From the NCBI RefSeq assembly GCF_910596095.1, contig NC_056533.1:5207501-5271500 (forward strand): a stretch of DNA of 64,000 bases, given 5' to 3'. The position numbers and the translations under genes were made by a program. Origin of the DNA: Thunnus maccoyii (taxonomy: Eukaryota; Chordata; Actinopteri; Scombriformes; Scombridae). Shown here in pieces: positions 50,590-62,199 of this stretch; within the stretch, counting starts at the first letter, position 1, and every line of letters begins with the position of its first letter. The notes below the pieces were generated by a model. The model was not told the DNA's origin, did no database searches, and was given only the letters and a program-made list of their open reading frames with translations.

Positions 50590-51245
50590 ATGGGGGGCAA
50601 TTAAGTCCCGCCCACTCCGGAGGGGAAAACAATTCATCCCTCTCCATTAACTTTGGTTTGCCTGAAAGTGCCTCCTTGTCACTTCTGTCTGCTAGCAAAC
50701 TACAGAAAAATGCATAAAGGATGCTATGTGTTGGGATGCGCTACTAACAGGGTGAAGAACCCAGAACTAAGTTTTTATAAGCTGCCGAACTGAACAGTTG
50801 ATGCTTTATGAAGACAAGGTGGATAACATTACAAGGCTGCACGGACAGCCTGCAGCTCAACAACCTCCGTAAAAATGACACATATACCTGCTCACGCTGC
50901 TAGTCACAGAGAATACACATTTAAGTAAAAACAGAACAGCTGTTTAATTGAAATGTATGCGGTGTTTGTAATAAACGTTTAAATCACAGAATAGCTAACC
51001 TGCATTCGGCTGAAAAGCCCGCAGGGAAAACGATTGCATGTCTCTGTGTGTAATTTCCTGCCTATGTTTACAAACTGTAGTCGCCATATCAGCTGTGAAA
51101 AGTGTAATGCCAGCCTGTTATCTTCAGCATATGCTATTAACTACCTTTTCCTCTGTGGTAGACAGGGTACTAAAATAATCCTTTGACATGCTGAAATCTA
51201 ATGTTATGGCGCCGGTTGTTTTTACCTCAGGTGGGCGTGGTTTCA
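50590..51245 (+). mobile_element. DNA-transposon relic with a THAP-domain start
   Basis: A 27-codon frame at 50710-50793 reads MHKGCYVLGCATNRVKN then PELSFYKLP and stops. C-x4-C followed by SFYKLP is the opening of a THAP zinc finger. After the stop no continuation of the domain (C..H, AVPTIF-type tail) was found. The flanks GTCCCGCCCACTCCGGAGGG (about 50605) and the inverted TTTACCTCAGGTGGGCGTGG (51221-51240) are roughly complementary, suggesting imperfect terminal inverted repeats of one element. THAP domains occur in P-element-like transposases, so a P-type relic is the simplest reading; a broken cellular THAP gene is the alternative. Confidence 0.45.
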
Positions 51246-51259
51246 CCTTATGACGCGTT

Positions 51260-51420
51260 GCGCACAGTGGGTGGAGTTTGATGACGTTCCAGGACACAAG
51301 GAGGACTCTCGCAGATAAACAACTTTGAGATCAAAACAATCTCTGAAGAACAGCAACATAGCAGGATCCTTTCCACACAACGGCCACACCCGAAGAAAAA
51401 ACATATCTTTATTTTGTCAG
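51260..51420 (+). promoter_or_regulatory. Probable first, non-coding exon and promoter region of TP53INP
   Basis: The sequence ends ATTTTGTCAG followed by the consensus donor GTGAGTCA at 51421. CpG-containing sequence lies just upstream (GACGCGTTGCGCACAG near 51252). The next acceptor in the gene, at 53063, opens an exon with 20 nt of 5' leader before the ATG, so an upstream non-coding exon is needed. The transcription start is unknown, and no p53 half-site pair stood out. Confidence 0.5.
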
Positions 51421-52069
51421 GTGAGTCAATGTCTAAATCTCTGCATCAATGAACAATAATCACCGTCTATAAGCCTTGAATTCCTTTTGTCTTTTGTTCT
51501 CTTACTACCATCCTCTTGGCTATGTGATGTCTGATCATCGAGTTTCCTTTTGCTCGACTGTTATTTGAACAGAATATTAACTTTGCAGCTGTGATTATAA
51601 GAAATAACGCATAACGCAATAATCGCTCAGCACACAGTCAGCTGTTGTTGTTTTCCAAGTATCATGTGATAATAGGCCGTTGATGTTATGATATGCTATC
51701 CTCGGGGTTTCTTGCATTAAGGCAATGTCCTGCAGTATGTGTGATTGCAGGGAGGGGCTGCTGACATTAGATTCCGGCCAGACACTGACAAGTGGGCAAG
51801 AAGGCATCCAGACACTGGGGAAAAACATGGGTCTATTTATGGATGTATTTTTGTCTTGAACTACAACAGAAATGTAATAATATACAGTATGTAATAATGT
51901 AGTAACTATTACTACTACTAATAATTATCTTGGAATATATTTGCAATGGTCTTACTGTATTTTGGGGTAGATATATTGCAGAGCTAAGAGAAAAATAGGC
52001 ATGTTTATCATGAATACCATAAAAAAATGTTATGATAACATAAGGATTTGAAAGCCTGAGTAAACATTA

Positions 52070-52620
52070 TACTTGTGTTAAATCTCCACATAAAAAAGTC
52101 TTCAGGAAAAAGCGTAAGTCTTACGCTTACTTAAGTGTAAGTACAGAAATATTACCAGCAAAGTGTAAAGTATCAAAGGTGAAAGTATTTGTTATGCAGA
52201 CAAACAGCCACTGTGATTGTTATATTGTTAAATATCATATTATTAGATTGTTGTTGATGACGCATTAAGCTGGAGATGATTTTAACCACATTAAACTTAA
52301 GTCTGATAAATGTAACCGTGGAAAAAGGATAAGTACTCCTTACGTTAACCAAAAAGTACATTCCAACACAGATGTGTTACAGTGAGATTAGTGTCTCATG
52401 TCTACTTTCACTTACTTTGACAGTAAGATTTAGTGTTAGTTGTACACTGAAATAATGTATTAAAATAGTAAGTAAGAGAGTTAAATATATTTACCCAAGA
52501 AAAGGATAGAAACCTGCACCACAGACTAAGAAAAACAAACAAGCAGTGATGGTATAAATTGAAATTAATACCAAGAGTAAAGACTACAGGGTCGTCAGCT
52601 TTGGACAAAAGGTCAGTCAG
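52070..52620. repeat. Fish repeat resembling the CAGTGGTGGAA MITE family, TP53INP intron 1
   Basis: The phrase ACTTAAGTGTAAGTACAG..AATA and nearby AAGTGTAAAGTATCAAAGGT resemble the interior of the element at 61090-61535. Ends were not identified. Confidence 0.3.
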
Positions 52621-53083
52621 CTGTTAGTCTGGGGCAACACATCAGACTGACTTTCCTCTTTCATGGAAGGAATCTCAACCAGTATCAGGGATGATATGAT
52701 ACTGCTGCAATCAGTGTAATTTCAGCCTCTTGTATCATTGTGTTCCCTAAGCGGTGTCTGTTCTAAACTTACCACGTCACTGTGACATAACAACTCGGCC
52801 TGCTTGGGTTTCTGAGATGGCGTAATGGAAGCAGTTGTTGATACAGATAAGGCATCAGGTCTTGTAGGGTGTTTACTGGGATGGCCTCAAGGTGGAGCCA
52901 TTTGTACTGTTTTAAAACACAAGTGCTATAAAAACTCAAGCACACTCAGGTGACACATAATTTCTCTTTTAAATATGGAATCATGGACGCAAAACTTCCC
53001 AACTACCTCAATGTGTTTTTGTGCATTCTTTCAATTCACCTGCTTGTTGTTATTATTTTACAGACGGCAATAGAGGCATAAAG

Positions 53084-55640
53084 ATGATCGGGAAGATTCT
53101 TTCTCATCTGCTTGGGAATGCCAGCGACGACTTTGAGGTGGCAGAAGATACTTTTGAGGAGCTGATGGAGTTCGAGGAGGGAGAATGGGTCATTGTTAAT
53201 CTCCCAGGTTAGAGATAAACCTCGTTCACATCTGTGTGGTCTAAAGGTCCTCGCCTCAGTGAGGGTGCAGCTGATACATGGTTGTTCTTCTTGCAGAGAA
53301 CGGGCCACTGTCGGCCCCTGAGGTGGACCCCCTTGAGAACCTGCTGATCGAGCACCCCAGTATGTCTGTCTACCAGATCAGACGCAGAATGAGTGGAGAA
53401 GAGGAAGGGGAGGAGGAGGAGGAGGAGGGCTCTGATGAAGATGAAGAGGACTCCTCCAGGTTGTTTTCCATTGCTCTGACCAGCCCACACACACACATTT
53501 GTCTCAAAAGCCCAAAATGAATATCCATGTCATCCTTTTCCAAAACAAGAGAGTTATATTGGCTACGTCCAGATTCCAAAAGTCCAATATTTACCTCATT
53601 ACCTTTCTCTTGGTAATAACACAATAATTAACCCCTGCTAGCTACTGTTTCTCAGTCTGCTGGTACAGACTGTTGCTGAGTTTTATCAGCTCAGTGTTCA
53701 GTGTGACAACTGATGAGGTAGAATTGTTAACCTGATAGATCACCTGTTATCATCAGTCAACCCATACAGGGAAGACACAAATAAAGATAAACTTTATGAG
53801 ACAATAAACCCACAAGCTCATCAATGCCATGATTTTATGTGAAGTGAGCTACATATAGTACATATGCAAGTGCCTGTAAACGAATTGTCAACATTCAACT
53901 GTTTATATTAATAATTAAGTTACACCTAAACAATTACTGGTAAATAATACTAATGTTAAAAATAATACAAAGTCTGTCGGTGATGAAGGTTACATGGCTT
54001 TCAGCTGCAGCATATCAATGTCTATCACAGAACCAGCTCCTTTTGTCTGCCAGAGGGCAAAAGGCCGCCTGGAACAACAACTTTTATAACGAGGGAGAGA
54101 GGAAAATATTTCATAACTCACCTCCTCCTGTAATGTTAATCATGTCAGAATGGGGCTTCAGATTGTATTTCTAAGTTGAAAAAGTCACAAATGCGAGCTG
54201 TTGTGTTTTCAAACATTTTGGAAATAGGGCTTGAAATTTTTATTGACTTATATTAGAAGCTAAGAAGTACAGAGAAGCGCTGGAAAAACACAGGACTTGA
54301 GTAACTCCAGCACTCAAGCTGTAATTACATTTCCAATAGCATCTGCTTTGTTCTGCAGGCTGACTGCACATAGTAGAACAAATACTGGTTGCCAATGCTG
54401 ATAAAATGAACAGATGATGAGGTAATTATTTTTTATAAGATCAGTGTTATGTTACAAAATCAATGGCCCAAATGACTGTGTAAAGTAAAAGATGTGGCCT
54501 GTAGTGACAAACCCTCAACAAATTATCAGCTCTCTATGGAGCTTTTTAGCTCCTTTCAGCTTATTGTTTTGGTTTTATGGCCTGTGACTTTACAAACCTA
54601 CTGTACACTAGCACTAAATAGCAGCCAGACAAAGCTAATAACTAGCTGGTGAACATACACTAGCACTAAATAGCAGCCAGACAAAGCTAATAACTAGCTG
54701 GTGAACATACACTAGCACTAAATAGCAGCCAGACAAAGCTAATAACTAGCTGGTGAACATACACTAGCACTAAATAGCAGCCAGACAAAGTTAACAACTA
54801 GCTGGTGAACATAGCCAGATATTTTTCTTGGGAGTTGTTGAGGAGCAAAGCAGAGCTGACATGAGAGTGCAGATTGGACTTGACTTCATCTGGTGGACAG
54901 AAACATGACTCCAGATTAATGCTAACATAGCTCTGTATCTGCTGGATGTGTAAATAAGCAAATCTTTGCTAACATGCCATATGAATTTAAAAATATGATA
55001 ATACAGTATGTCAGTGTTGTATTTAGAGGCTGCCTTTGCTGCCCCCAAGAGGCCAAAATGAGTTAAAAGCAGGTCAGCCAGGGTTTCTAAGGTCAGGAAT
55101 AAAGTTTCATGCTTAGCTAATGAAACAGTTTTGGGTCAGTTATTTTGAGTTATACTTGGAATGGCTTACATGTAGTTGAGCAATCAAAATAGATGGATGT
55201 GGACACACAAATATCAAGACTATTTTAATCCTAATACTGATATTAACTGTACTCTCAGGATTTATTCTAACCTCTTGAGAAATGAGAACTCTCAAAACCC
55301 TTGAAAAAATGCAATCACTTGTGTGCAGTAATACTGTCTCTCTCATATTGTATTTCTTCGTTCTAATATTTCATCAACACATATTATAACACTTCCTCTG
55401 TGTTTATTCAGGCCAGTGGCAGTGCGGCGACACATCTCCTGGCGCCTGGCTGCCTGGGGAATCCCTCTGCCCTGCAACATCCAGCTGCTGGCTGTCCAGA
55501 GGGCAAAGACCCAGGCTGAGCGTAAGAAGCTGAGCCGCAGCGCCCTCCACAGGCAGAACCTGGCTAAGATGCGATTCTCCCCGGCAGAGAGACGCTACGG
55601 CCACTTCAAGCAGCCCTGCCAGCGCCTTTACAACTACTGA
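53084..55640 (+). CDS. Tumor protein p53-inducible nuclear protein family (TP53INP1/2-like)
   Basis: Coding exons 53084-53207, 53297-53459 and 55412-55640 give 516 nt, 171 residues. Family members shuttle between nucleus and autophagosome, bind LC3/GATE16 and coactivate nuclear receptors. The LC3-interacting motif is clear: acidic run, then W35-V-I-V38 in EEGEWVIVNLP, at the same position as W35..I38 of human TP53INP2. The second signature LLIEHPSMSVY is at about residues 60-70, and the C-terminus QPCQRLYNY matches the family's QPCQRxFNY end. A Glu/Asp-rich run (about residues 78-95) is encoded at the end of the second coding exon. A basic, Arg/Lys-rich helix (AQAERKKLSRSALHRQNLAK) precedes the C-terminal tail. 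The usual central part is shorter than in human TP53INP2 (220 residues). The start is the first ATG in the exon. Assignment to paralogue 1, 2 or a fish-only third member is open. Polyadenylation hexamers at 55929-55934 and 56520. Confidence 0.92.
54500..55065 (+). repeat. Dispersed repeat family R2, copy 3, with an internal tandem expansion
   Basis: Begins around GGAGCTTTTTAGCTCCTTTC and runs through CTAGCTGGTGAACATAGCCA, TCTGTATCTGCTGGATGTGT and TGTCAGTGTTGTATTTAGAG to TGCTGCCCCCAAGAGGCC. It lies in the last intron of the TP53INP gene. Confidence 0.65.
54604..54811 (+). repeat. 52-bp tandem repeat, four copies
   Basis: Units start at 54604, 54656, 54708 and 54760, each opening TACACTAGCACTAAATAGCA and closing CTAGCTGGTGAACA. 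Copies 1-3 are identical by eye; copy 4 differs by a few bases (GTTAACAACTAG). The array sits inside repeat R2. Confidence 0.9.
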
Positions 55641-55928
55641 GCAGGAGTGATGAACCTGCTAGTGAGGGTGCTTGTCAGGTTGCATCCACCACAGCTCAGT
55701 GTGCAGCACAGTGCCTTGACTCTGAATCACTCAGGTTTTCCAACATTTTTTCACCTCACACACGTAATTCTGCAAATGAGCAAACATCAGCCAAATGAAC
55801 CATAGCAACACATGCTTTCATTAGGATACAGGCAACCTGCACTGCAACCCTCACGTGTGAAACCACTGATCTCCTGACATGATGAATGACAACGTGGCCC
55901 CTCAGGTTGGAAAGCACAGTTACTATCA

Positions 55929-55934
55929 AATAAA
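55929..55934 (+). terminator. Polyadenylation signal AATAAA, TP53INP
   Basis: CAAATAAAGCC lies about 290 nt after the stop. Further hexamers near 56520 and 56573 would give a longer 3' UTR that runs into the convergent BtpA-family gene. Confidence 0.5.
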
Positions 55935-56638
55935 GCCTTTGTACATATATCAAATGAGAGCAGTTGAGTTGTTTGACTTGTTTAGCCTGATTAGATATAA
56001 GTAGGGGTAGGGCTTATAGAAAGTTGCAAGTGTGTGAAAGATATTGTAAAGGTGTTGTTACCGTTACAGTGTGTGACACTGATCCAAATTTGAGAACTAG
56101 AAAACGTCATACCTGTAGAATACTTTGTTCTAAATGATGATGCAGTTGGCACATTTTGATTGATTATTCCTTGTGTTCAGTATGTGATATATGACGTGCC
56201 TTAGCTTTAGATGTTCTTGTGAGAAGTGTATTGCAAGTTAAAAGCTGATTTCATATCATGTTGACCTGTACAGTACTCATGCCTTGTGAAAACATAACCA
56301 TACTCTGTGAATTTCATAAGAAAAAATGTTGCTTCAAATGCACAGGGAATGATTACGAAACCACTGTTCATGTTTTGTATTGAGACTACTTTTCAGTGGA
56401 TACTCACTTTTTTTTTTATGTTACACAAATTGTTCATGTTAGACTCATGAGTGTAAATACAGTTGATGAATATGTTTTTTTCTATTTGTTTGTATTTATA
56501 AAATGTACAAAAAAATTGCAAATAAATCTTGTTTTCTTAAGGTGGTGGCTGAATGTGTTTAATGTGTACAGTGAATAAAACATGTTTGTTTTTTTTTTCT
56601 TCAGGGTTCAGTCCCACAGGAAACGCCTTTAATTGATC

Positions 56639-59600
56639 TCATTTTCGAAGTTCACGCATCTTTGCCATGAACTTCTTCACTCGCTCGGGGTCGACTGCGT
56701 TGGCCCAGTGGCCTTCTTTCTTGAAATGAGACCCGATGATCATTCCATTTGCATCAAGGAAATGTTCAATGTTGTCGTGGGTCACTCCAGAGCCTATCAG
56801 CACTGGGATTTTCACAGATTGGGAAACATCTGCAAAGGCAAAGAAACAAAGTCCACCACAGGTTTTAAAAATACACACGGTATATGATATGACACAAATC
56901 TGTGTAAGACAAATTTGAACAAAATGAAACAATATCAAACTAATGTAAGTGGCTGAAACACAAGGTGTTTAAGGCAAATCTGGACCTGTTTATGAATAAT
57001 CACCCATACTGTCTGTTGTAATGCTGAGAAGGTGACTAAACCAAGAGAGGCTGTGATACACCCAGTGAACTTTATAGAGGCTAACCTCCACACAGGCATG
57101 TGAGCTTTAACCAGTGCCTGCATGTTTGTGTCGACAAGAGTGCACGTGTGTGTGTGAGAGAGAAAGGGGTGTGAGAAAATGTGTGTGTGTTTGTTCACGT
57201 GTGCCAGGACCCTCGCGTGCATGGAACTAAGGCTGAGTGCCTGTTTAGCTCCAAGTGTTTACAGTCTTGTCTGTCGTGTTGGAGACTCGGCTTAAAATAG
57301 CAACCCGGTGTTGCTGTGAGCAGGATATGGTCCAGATTTCAGCCCCACTGACCCTCCGCAGAGACACGGACCTGGTGGTATTTTCTTCTCAAACCCTAGT
57401 GCCTTTCCTCACAGCCTCCATGGCCACTGACTTAGCAGAACATTTTCTTCTTTCTTTTTTACAAATTCCTAAGTAAAAGTAGTTATACCACACTGTAACA
57501 TAAAAAACTCCATTACAAGCAGATGTTTTGGTAAAGTACAATACTGCTTGGTAGTTTATTCTATAACACTGCATCATATTTTTTAAGATGATCATGTTTA
57601 CATTTCATTTAAAATCTGATTCTGCAAAATAACTAGTAACCATAGCTATCAAATCAATGTAGTGCAGTTAATTAAGTACAATATTTCCACTAAATGTACG
57701 GCGGTGGAAGAAGTACTCAGATATTTTACTTGATTAAATGTAGCAATACAACTATTTAAAAATAGTTGTAAAAAAAAATGTTTTGCATTAAAAACCTACA
57801 CATAAAGTACCTATAGTGAAATTGCTCCTTTCAGTGTTATACACTATATTACTTTATTATTATTACTTATTCATTAACTATTTTAAAAACTGTTGAGTAG
57901 TTCATTTTAACAAAGCATCAAATTTTATAAGCTAAATCATATGTGTTGTATGTTAAATTGCAAAGTAACTGCAGTAGTAACTATAGCTGTCAAATATGTG
58001 TAGTTGAGTAAAAAGAATATTTCCCTCTGAAATGTAGTAAAGTGGGAGTTTAAAGTAGCGGTAAGTATATCATAATTGTACTTAAACTTCCATTAACTGA
58101 TTTTTTGGTCACTTGACGGCAGCAAAAAAGAAGCTGTAAACAAAACACTGACGTATAGAGTTGATATGGCAAATGTGTTAGCAAACATTAGCTTATTTAC
58201 ACATCTAGCAGACACAGAGCAACATTAGCATTCATTTGGAAGTGTGGTTCCGTTCACTGGGTGAATGTATGTCCAATACTCACTCACTTTTTAGAGAAAT
58301 ATCTGGCTCTGTAGTGGCTAAATGCTCAGCTATGTTCACCAGTTAGTTTCTAACTGTCTATCTGCTGTGTAGAGGTGGGTAGGTGGTGTACAGTGGCTTT
58401 ATCAGTGCTTTGTTTGGCTGAAAACAGCTGCCTACTGCTGCTGGAAATTAGGTCTGGAATGAGAGGGCTGAAACTGAAGCAAACATTAAAGTTACAGCCC
58501 CAAAAACACCAAAAACAATGAGCTGAAAGATGCTAAAATGCTCCGTGTGTACATGTATGCGTGTGTGTATGCTAGAATAACGAGAATAACTGTCCAGCAC
58601 AATCCCCTGGAAATGAGCCTGAAACTTCCCTTCCCAGTGGAGCTCAGATAACACAACACTTAATGTCTGCTGATACTTGACTGTATATAGTGTGTATGAA
58701 AGAGAGACAGACAGAGTGCGTATCCAGCATTCCTAAACTGAGCCACAGTGTAGACAGGCTTCAGATGGCTGCCATATTGGGTGACTGTTGATCACTGGTT
58801 TGAATGTAAACTGTCCTGACCAATCAAGGACCACAGAGCACTGCTGACAGGAACTCACTACAGGTGAGAGTGTCCTCTGCTGGACAGACAGGGCACTGAC
58901 TCAGAGTGATATGCACAGTAAATAAGACTGTGGTGAGTTACTTGCTTTTCTCTGTTTCATTTCATTGTTTATTCAATAACTTTATGTTTTTCGACATTTC
59001 ATAGACTAAACAATTGATCAAAAAAGTGCATGATGAAGCTAGCATTCATTACAGCACCATAAGGCTGCTGGTTGTATGAAGTGTGGAGTTTTTGTGGCAG
59101 TACCTCTGAGCTCCTGCGGGTCAGCCTGCACTCCAGTAGCCGCTCCTGTGATGATGAGTCCATCTGAGAGGAAGAACTCGGCGGCTTGTGCCGTCTCCTC
59201 AATGCTCACGTCTGACGTCAGGGCATGGGAGCTAAAAAAAACACACATACGGTATACTACACAAACATACCCACAGACTGAATGACAATGAGATTTGGGC
59301 TGGGATTATATTGAAGACAGAACAACAGAAGAGTGACATCCATACCCACTTATACTGACCACGTTCTTTGGGACAAAATAGAGCACTCAATGATGACTGA
59401 CAGATCATTGATTGATCAAGGTGATAGGTTGTTAGACATAGGTCACTAGACCGTTGGGAGACTGCTGGTCTGGACCCGCATTTGTCATACTTCTAAGAAT
59501 TACACTTATAGTAAAAAAAAAAAAGAGTTAGAAAGTATTTCAATAAAATGAGAAAGAAGACACATTTAACAAATGTCTCACTCCTACTCACAGTAAAGTT

Positions 59601-61659
59601 TAAGAGTAAGCTTTAAGAGTAACTCTCAAGTGATGACATGATTATTGACATGTATAGCTAGAGAAATTAGGCAATCAGACAAGGATTTAACCTCATTCTG
59701 CCCAATTGTTCATTAGTTTTTTTTAAATTCATTTTATTTTTCTCAGTGGAATACTGTCTTAATTTTGTGTGAGTGTGTGTGTGAAGTCTTTAACATCTCT
59801 GTTAGCAATTAACACGTGAAATTACCAGAAGCAATTATATTTCTAATATATGGATGAAATAATAAGAAATTGGCTGAAATGGACATTAAAAGAAAAACAA
59901 ACTGCATCAGGGAGGAAATTCTGCTGTTGATAAAGGAGGCACATTAGAGAAAATATAAAGCCTAATAAGGGAAATTTAGTACCACATTAACAAGTTCCAG
60001 GTTGTTTAGTCTGATACTAGAGTCAGTAGTGAGTCAGGCCAACGGTACTTATGTCAGTATAAGTAGACAGAAAAAAATATTGCTATAAGTGCACCACTAC
60101 AGTTGTTGTATTCAGACATTAGTCAAATATGCTTTAAGGTCTTTTTTTGCATGCCAGTGGCCCATCAGGTTCTTCTAACTAATGAAACTATGCAAATAGT
60201 GATCTCACCTGTGCTTCTTTTTGATGTCGGTGAAGATCTGCACATGCTCAGCTCCAATCTGCTTGCGATATCTCAGTAAGTCCCCGGCACATGCATTTAA
60301 GAGGCCCTCGTCAGCCACGTGAGAGAAGACAAAACCCTCAGCCCTGATAAAATCCAGACCTGTGAGATGATAGAGCTATGGTTAAATGAGACAAATGCTA
60401 GCATATTTTGTCTACCAAAGCCTTTTAATTATGTGGTTGATCTTTGTTCATTCTAGACCAAACACACAGCAGCTTATTTCACTGATAAACACACCTTAAA
60501 TCAGATAGGGTGACCAAACAGTGAAATCAGCGGCTGTAGAGTTTGGTTGGAACATAAGTTAGACATGATAAGACATGGTTCTCTGTTCTGATCTGCTCTA
60601 AAAGCTTTAGCTGCAGATGATTATAGCCTCATATGCAGCACTACAGTAATCATACTATAATATCAATACTGAACCTGAAGCCAGAGCTACAGCCAATGCA
60701 TGCTGGTTAGCAGAGGATAGTATCTGCACTCCGAGCGGCAGAGACGGACAGAGGCCTCTCACAGCAGCACATACTGAAGTCATACAGGCAGACACCTCAG
60801 GGCCCACAGAGAACGAGTAGGGGATGTCGTGCATGTTCTCAATAATCACACCATCCTGACAGAAGCGTTTACAATGGTTACTAGATTGCCTGGAAAGACT
60901 TCAAATGTCTAAGGAATTCACACAATGTGCAACCACTTACAATCCCTGCATCACGGTAGATCGCTGCCTCCCTGCATGCCTCTTCAATGATCTGGGACAT
61001 TTTCATACATCCTAGTGGGGTGCCTGGAATAGGTGAGAAACTTGGTTATATATATTATAAGATATCACATAGTACAGCTTCCAAATTTTCAGTGGTGGAA
61101 TGTAAATAAGTTCATTTGCTTAAGTGCCATAGTTAAACTATTTTACTCCACTATGTTTATTTGACAGTTAAGATTTTTCACACAAAACATTTAATTGTCT
61201 TATCAAAACATAATTATTATAGATTAAACTACCCAACAGTAAAGTAGTTCAAATGATCTTCACCTAGACCAACCACAACAGCAAAATGCTACTTACACAT
61301 TAATGCTGGAGCTAAAATCATCCCATAATTTAATTTATAATAGTATGACATTCCACTTTCACCTTTACTTTTGATACTTAAAGTACAATTTGCTAATAAT
61401 ACTTGTGTACTCTTATTTAAGTAACATTTTCAATACATAACTTTTACTTGCATTGCAGTACTTTTGTTTAAATGTGGTATTGCTGCATTTACTCAAGTTA
61501 GGGAACTGAATAAGTTACTTCTTCCACCACTGTAAATATCACACCAAAACACTGGAAAAAAAAGGTTAAGTGAAATCTTAGTTTACCTGGTAAGGCTTTA
61601 ACATGAACCATTCCAATAACCACAGATTTTAGGCGCCCAAAAAGATCCAAAAATCTCAT
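56639..61659 (-). CDS. BtpA-family TIM-barrel protein (F13E9.13-like)
   Basis: Minus-strand coding exons 61659-61587, 61023-60941, 60855-60675, 60359-60209, 59231-59104 and 56829-56639 total 807 nt, 268 residues, the normal size for the BtpA family. The start is MRFLDLFGRLKSVVIGMVHV; an in-frame TAG lies a few codons upstream, fixing it. Motifs follow the family order: GMVHVKALPGTPLG at the N-terminus, DAGIDGVIIENMHDIPY, VGPEVSACMTSV, PLGVQILSSANQHALAVALA, GLDFIRAEGFVFSHVADEGL, a TDIKKKHSSHALTSD strand, FFLSDGLIITGAATGVQADP, VLIGSGVTHDNIEHFLDANG, and IIGSHFKKEGHW near the end. Cyanobacterial BtpA is needed for photosystem I stability; the animal protein's substrate is unknown, and related records call it 'uncharacterized protein F13E9.13, mitochondrial'. 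No obvious mitochondrial presequence is visible. An acceptor-like CTCCCTAG just before the ATG exon suggests an upstream non-coding exon. Head-to-head with cyclin E1. Confidence 0.92.
57700..58060. repeat. Fish MITE fragment (GGTGGAAGAAGTACTCAGAT end)
   Basis: Begins CGGCGGTGGAAGAAGTACTC, the usual left end of a widespread fish element also seen at 61091-61535. The right terminus was not found. In the last intron of the BtpA-family gene. Confidence 0.5.
58100..58520 (-). repeat. Dispersed repeat family R2, copy 4 (inverted)
   Basis: On the minus strand it reads AACTGGTGAACATAG, AGAGCCAGATATTTCTC, TGTGTCTGCTAGATGTGTAA and CTTCTTTTTTGCTGCCG in the same order as the other copies. In the last intron of the BtpA-family gene. 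Confidence 0.6.
61091..61535. mobile_element. MITE with CAGTGGTGGAA terminal inverted repeats
   Basis: The left end CAGTGGTGGAATGTAAATA and the right end ACTTCTTCCACCACTG are inverted copies over 11 bp, with TTACTCAAG/ACTTAAGTA-like motifs repeated inside. The element is about 445 bp with no open frame, in intron 1 of the BtpA-family gene. An hAT affiliation is suggested by the ends, but an exact 8-bp target duplication is not visible. Confidence 0.65.
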
Positions 61660-62199
61660 GTTTCCGATTTTGGGCAACAACTAGGGAGCAGTGAATAAAT
61701 CTTGTTTTTGTCTTTCTAAGCACGGGGTCACATGACTGGGCAAGGGTCAATTTCCAAATTGTTTATGGATTGTAAAATATATCCTCAAAATCTATATCAA
61801 ACTGGTGATACAGAAAGATACATCTTTTATCTTAATTTCGCCACCACCTGAGTTAAAAATGCATGTAGCAGTGCGACACGTTTGTGTTTGGAAAAGTATA
61901 ACGTGGTTGCGTAAGGGGGACAGCAGCAAGTATGGCAACCCGGGCTGGAAATGGGCGCCCCAGTAGCATCGGCAGGCTAACATAGTCCAGTTTCTGCTAA
62001 ATAATAGACGCGCCCACGGTGACAGCGACTGACAACACTCTCTGGAGTCTACAGAACGAATGGGCTCCATTATTTCACCATACTTTGGTCGTGTTATGCT
62101 TTATTTTATGCTTAAATCCAGACTACTTCGGCTTTGTTTACATCTGACAGACTAGCCACGCGGTGCCCGGGCACTTCCTCTTCGAGACCCGCCCCTGCA

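Noticed and set aside
53370-53624. Minus-strand Ser-rich frame opposite TP53INP exon 3
   Set aside because: It is the complement of the GAG/GAA-rich acidic stretch, an expected shadow.
61498-61680. BtpA start at the TTG near 61680
   Set aside because: No ATG there and an in-frame TAG just upstream; the first ATG is at 61659.
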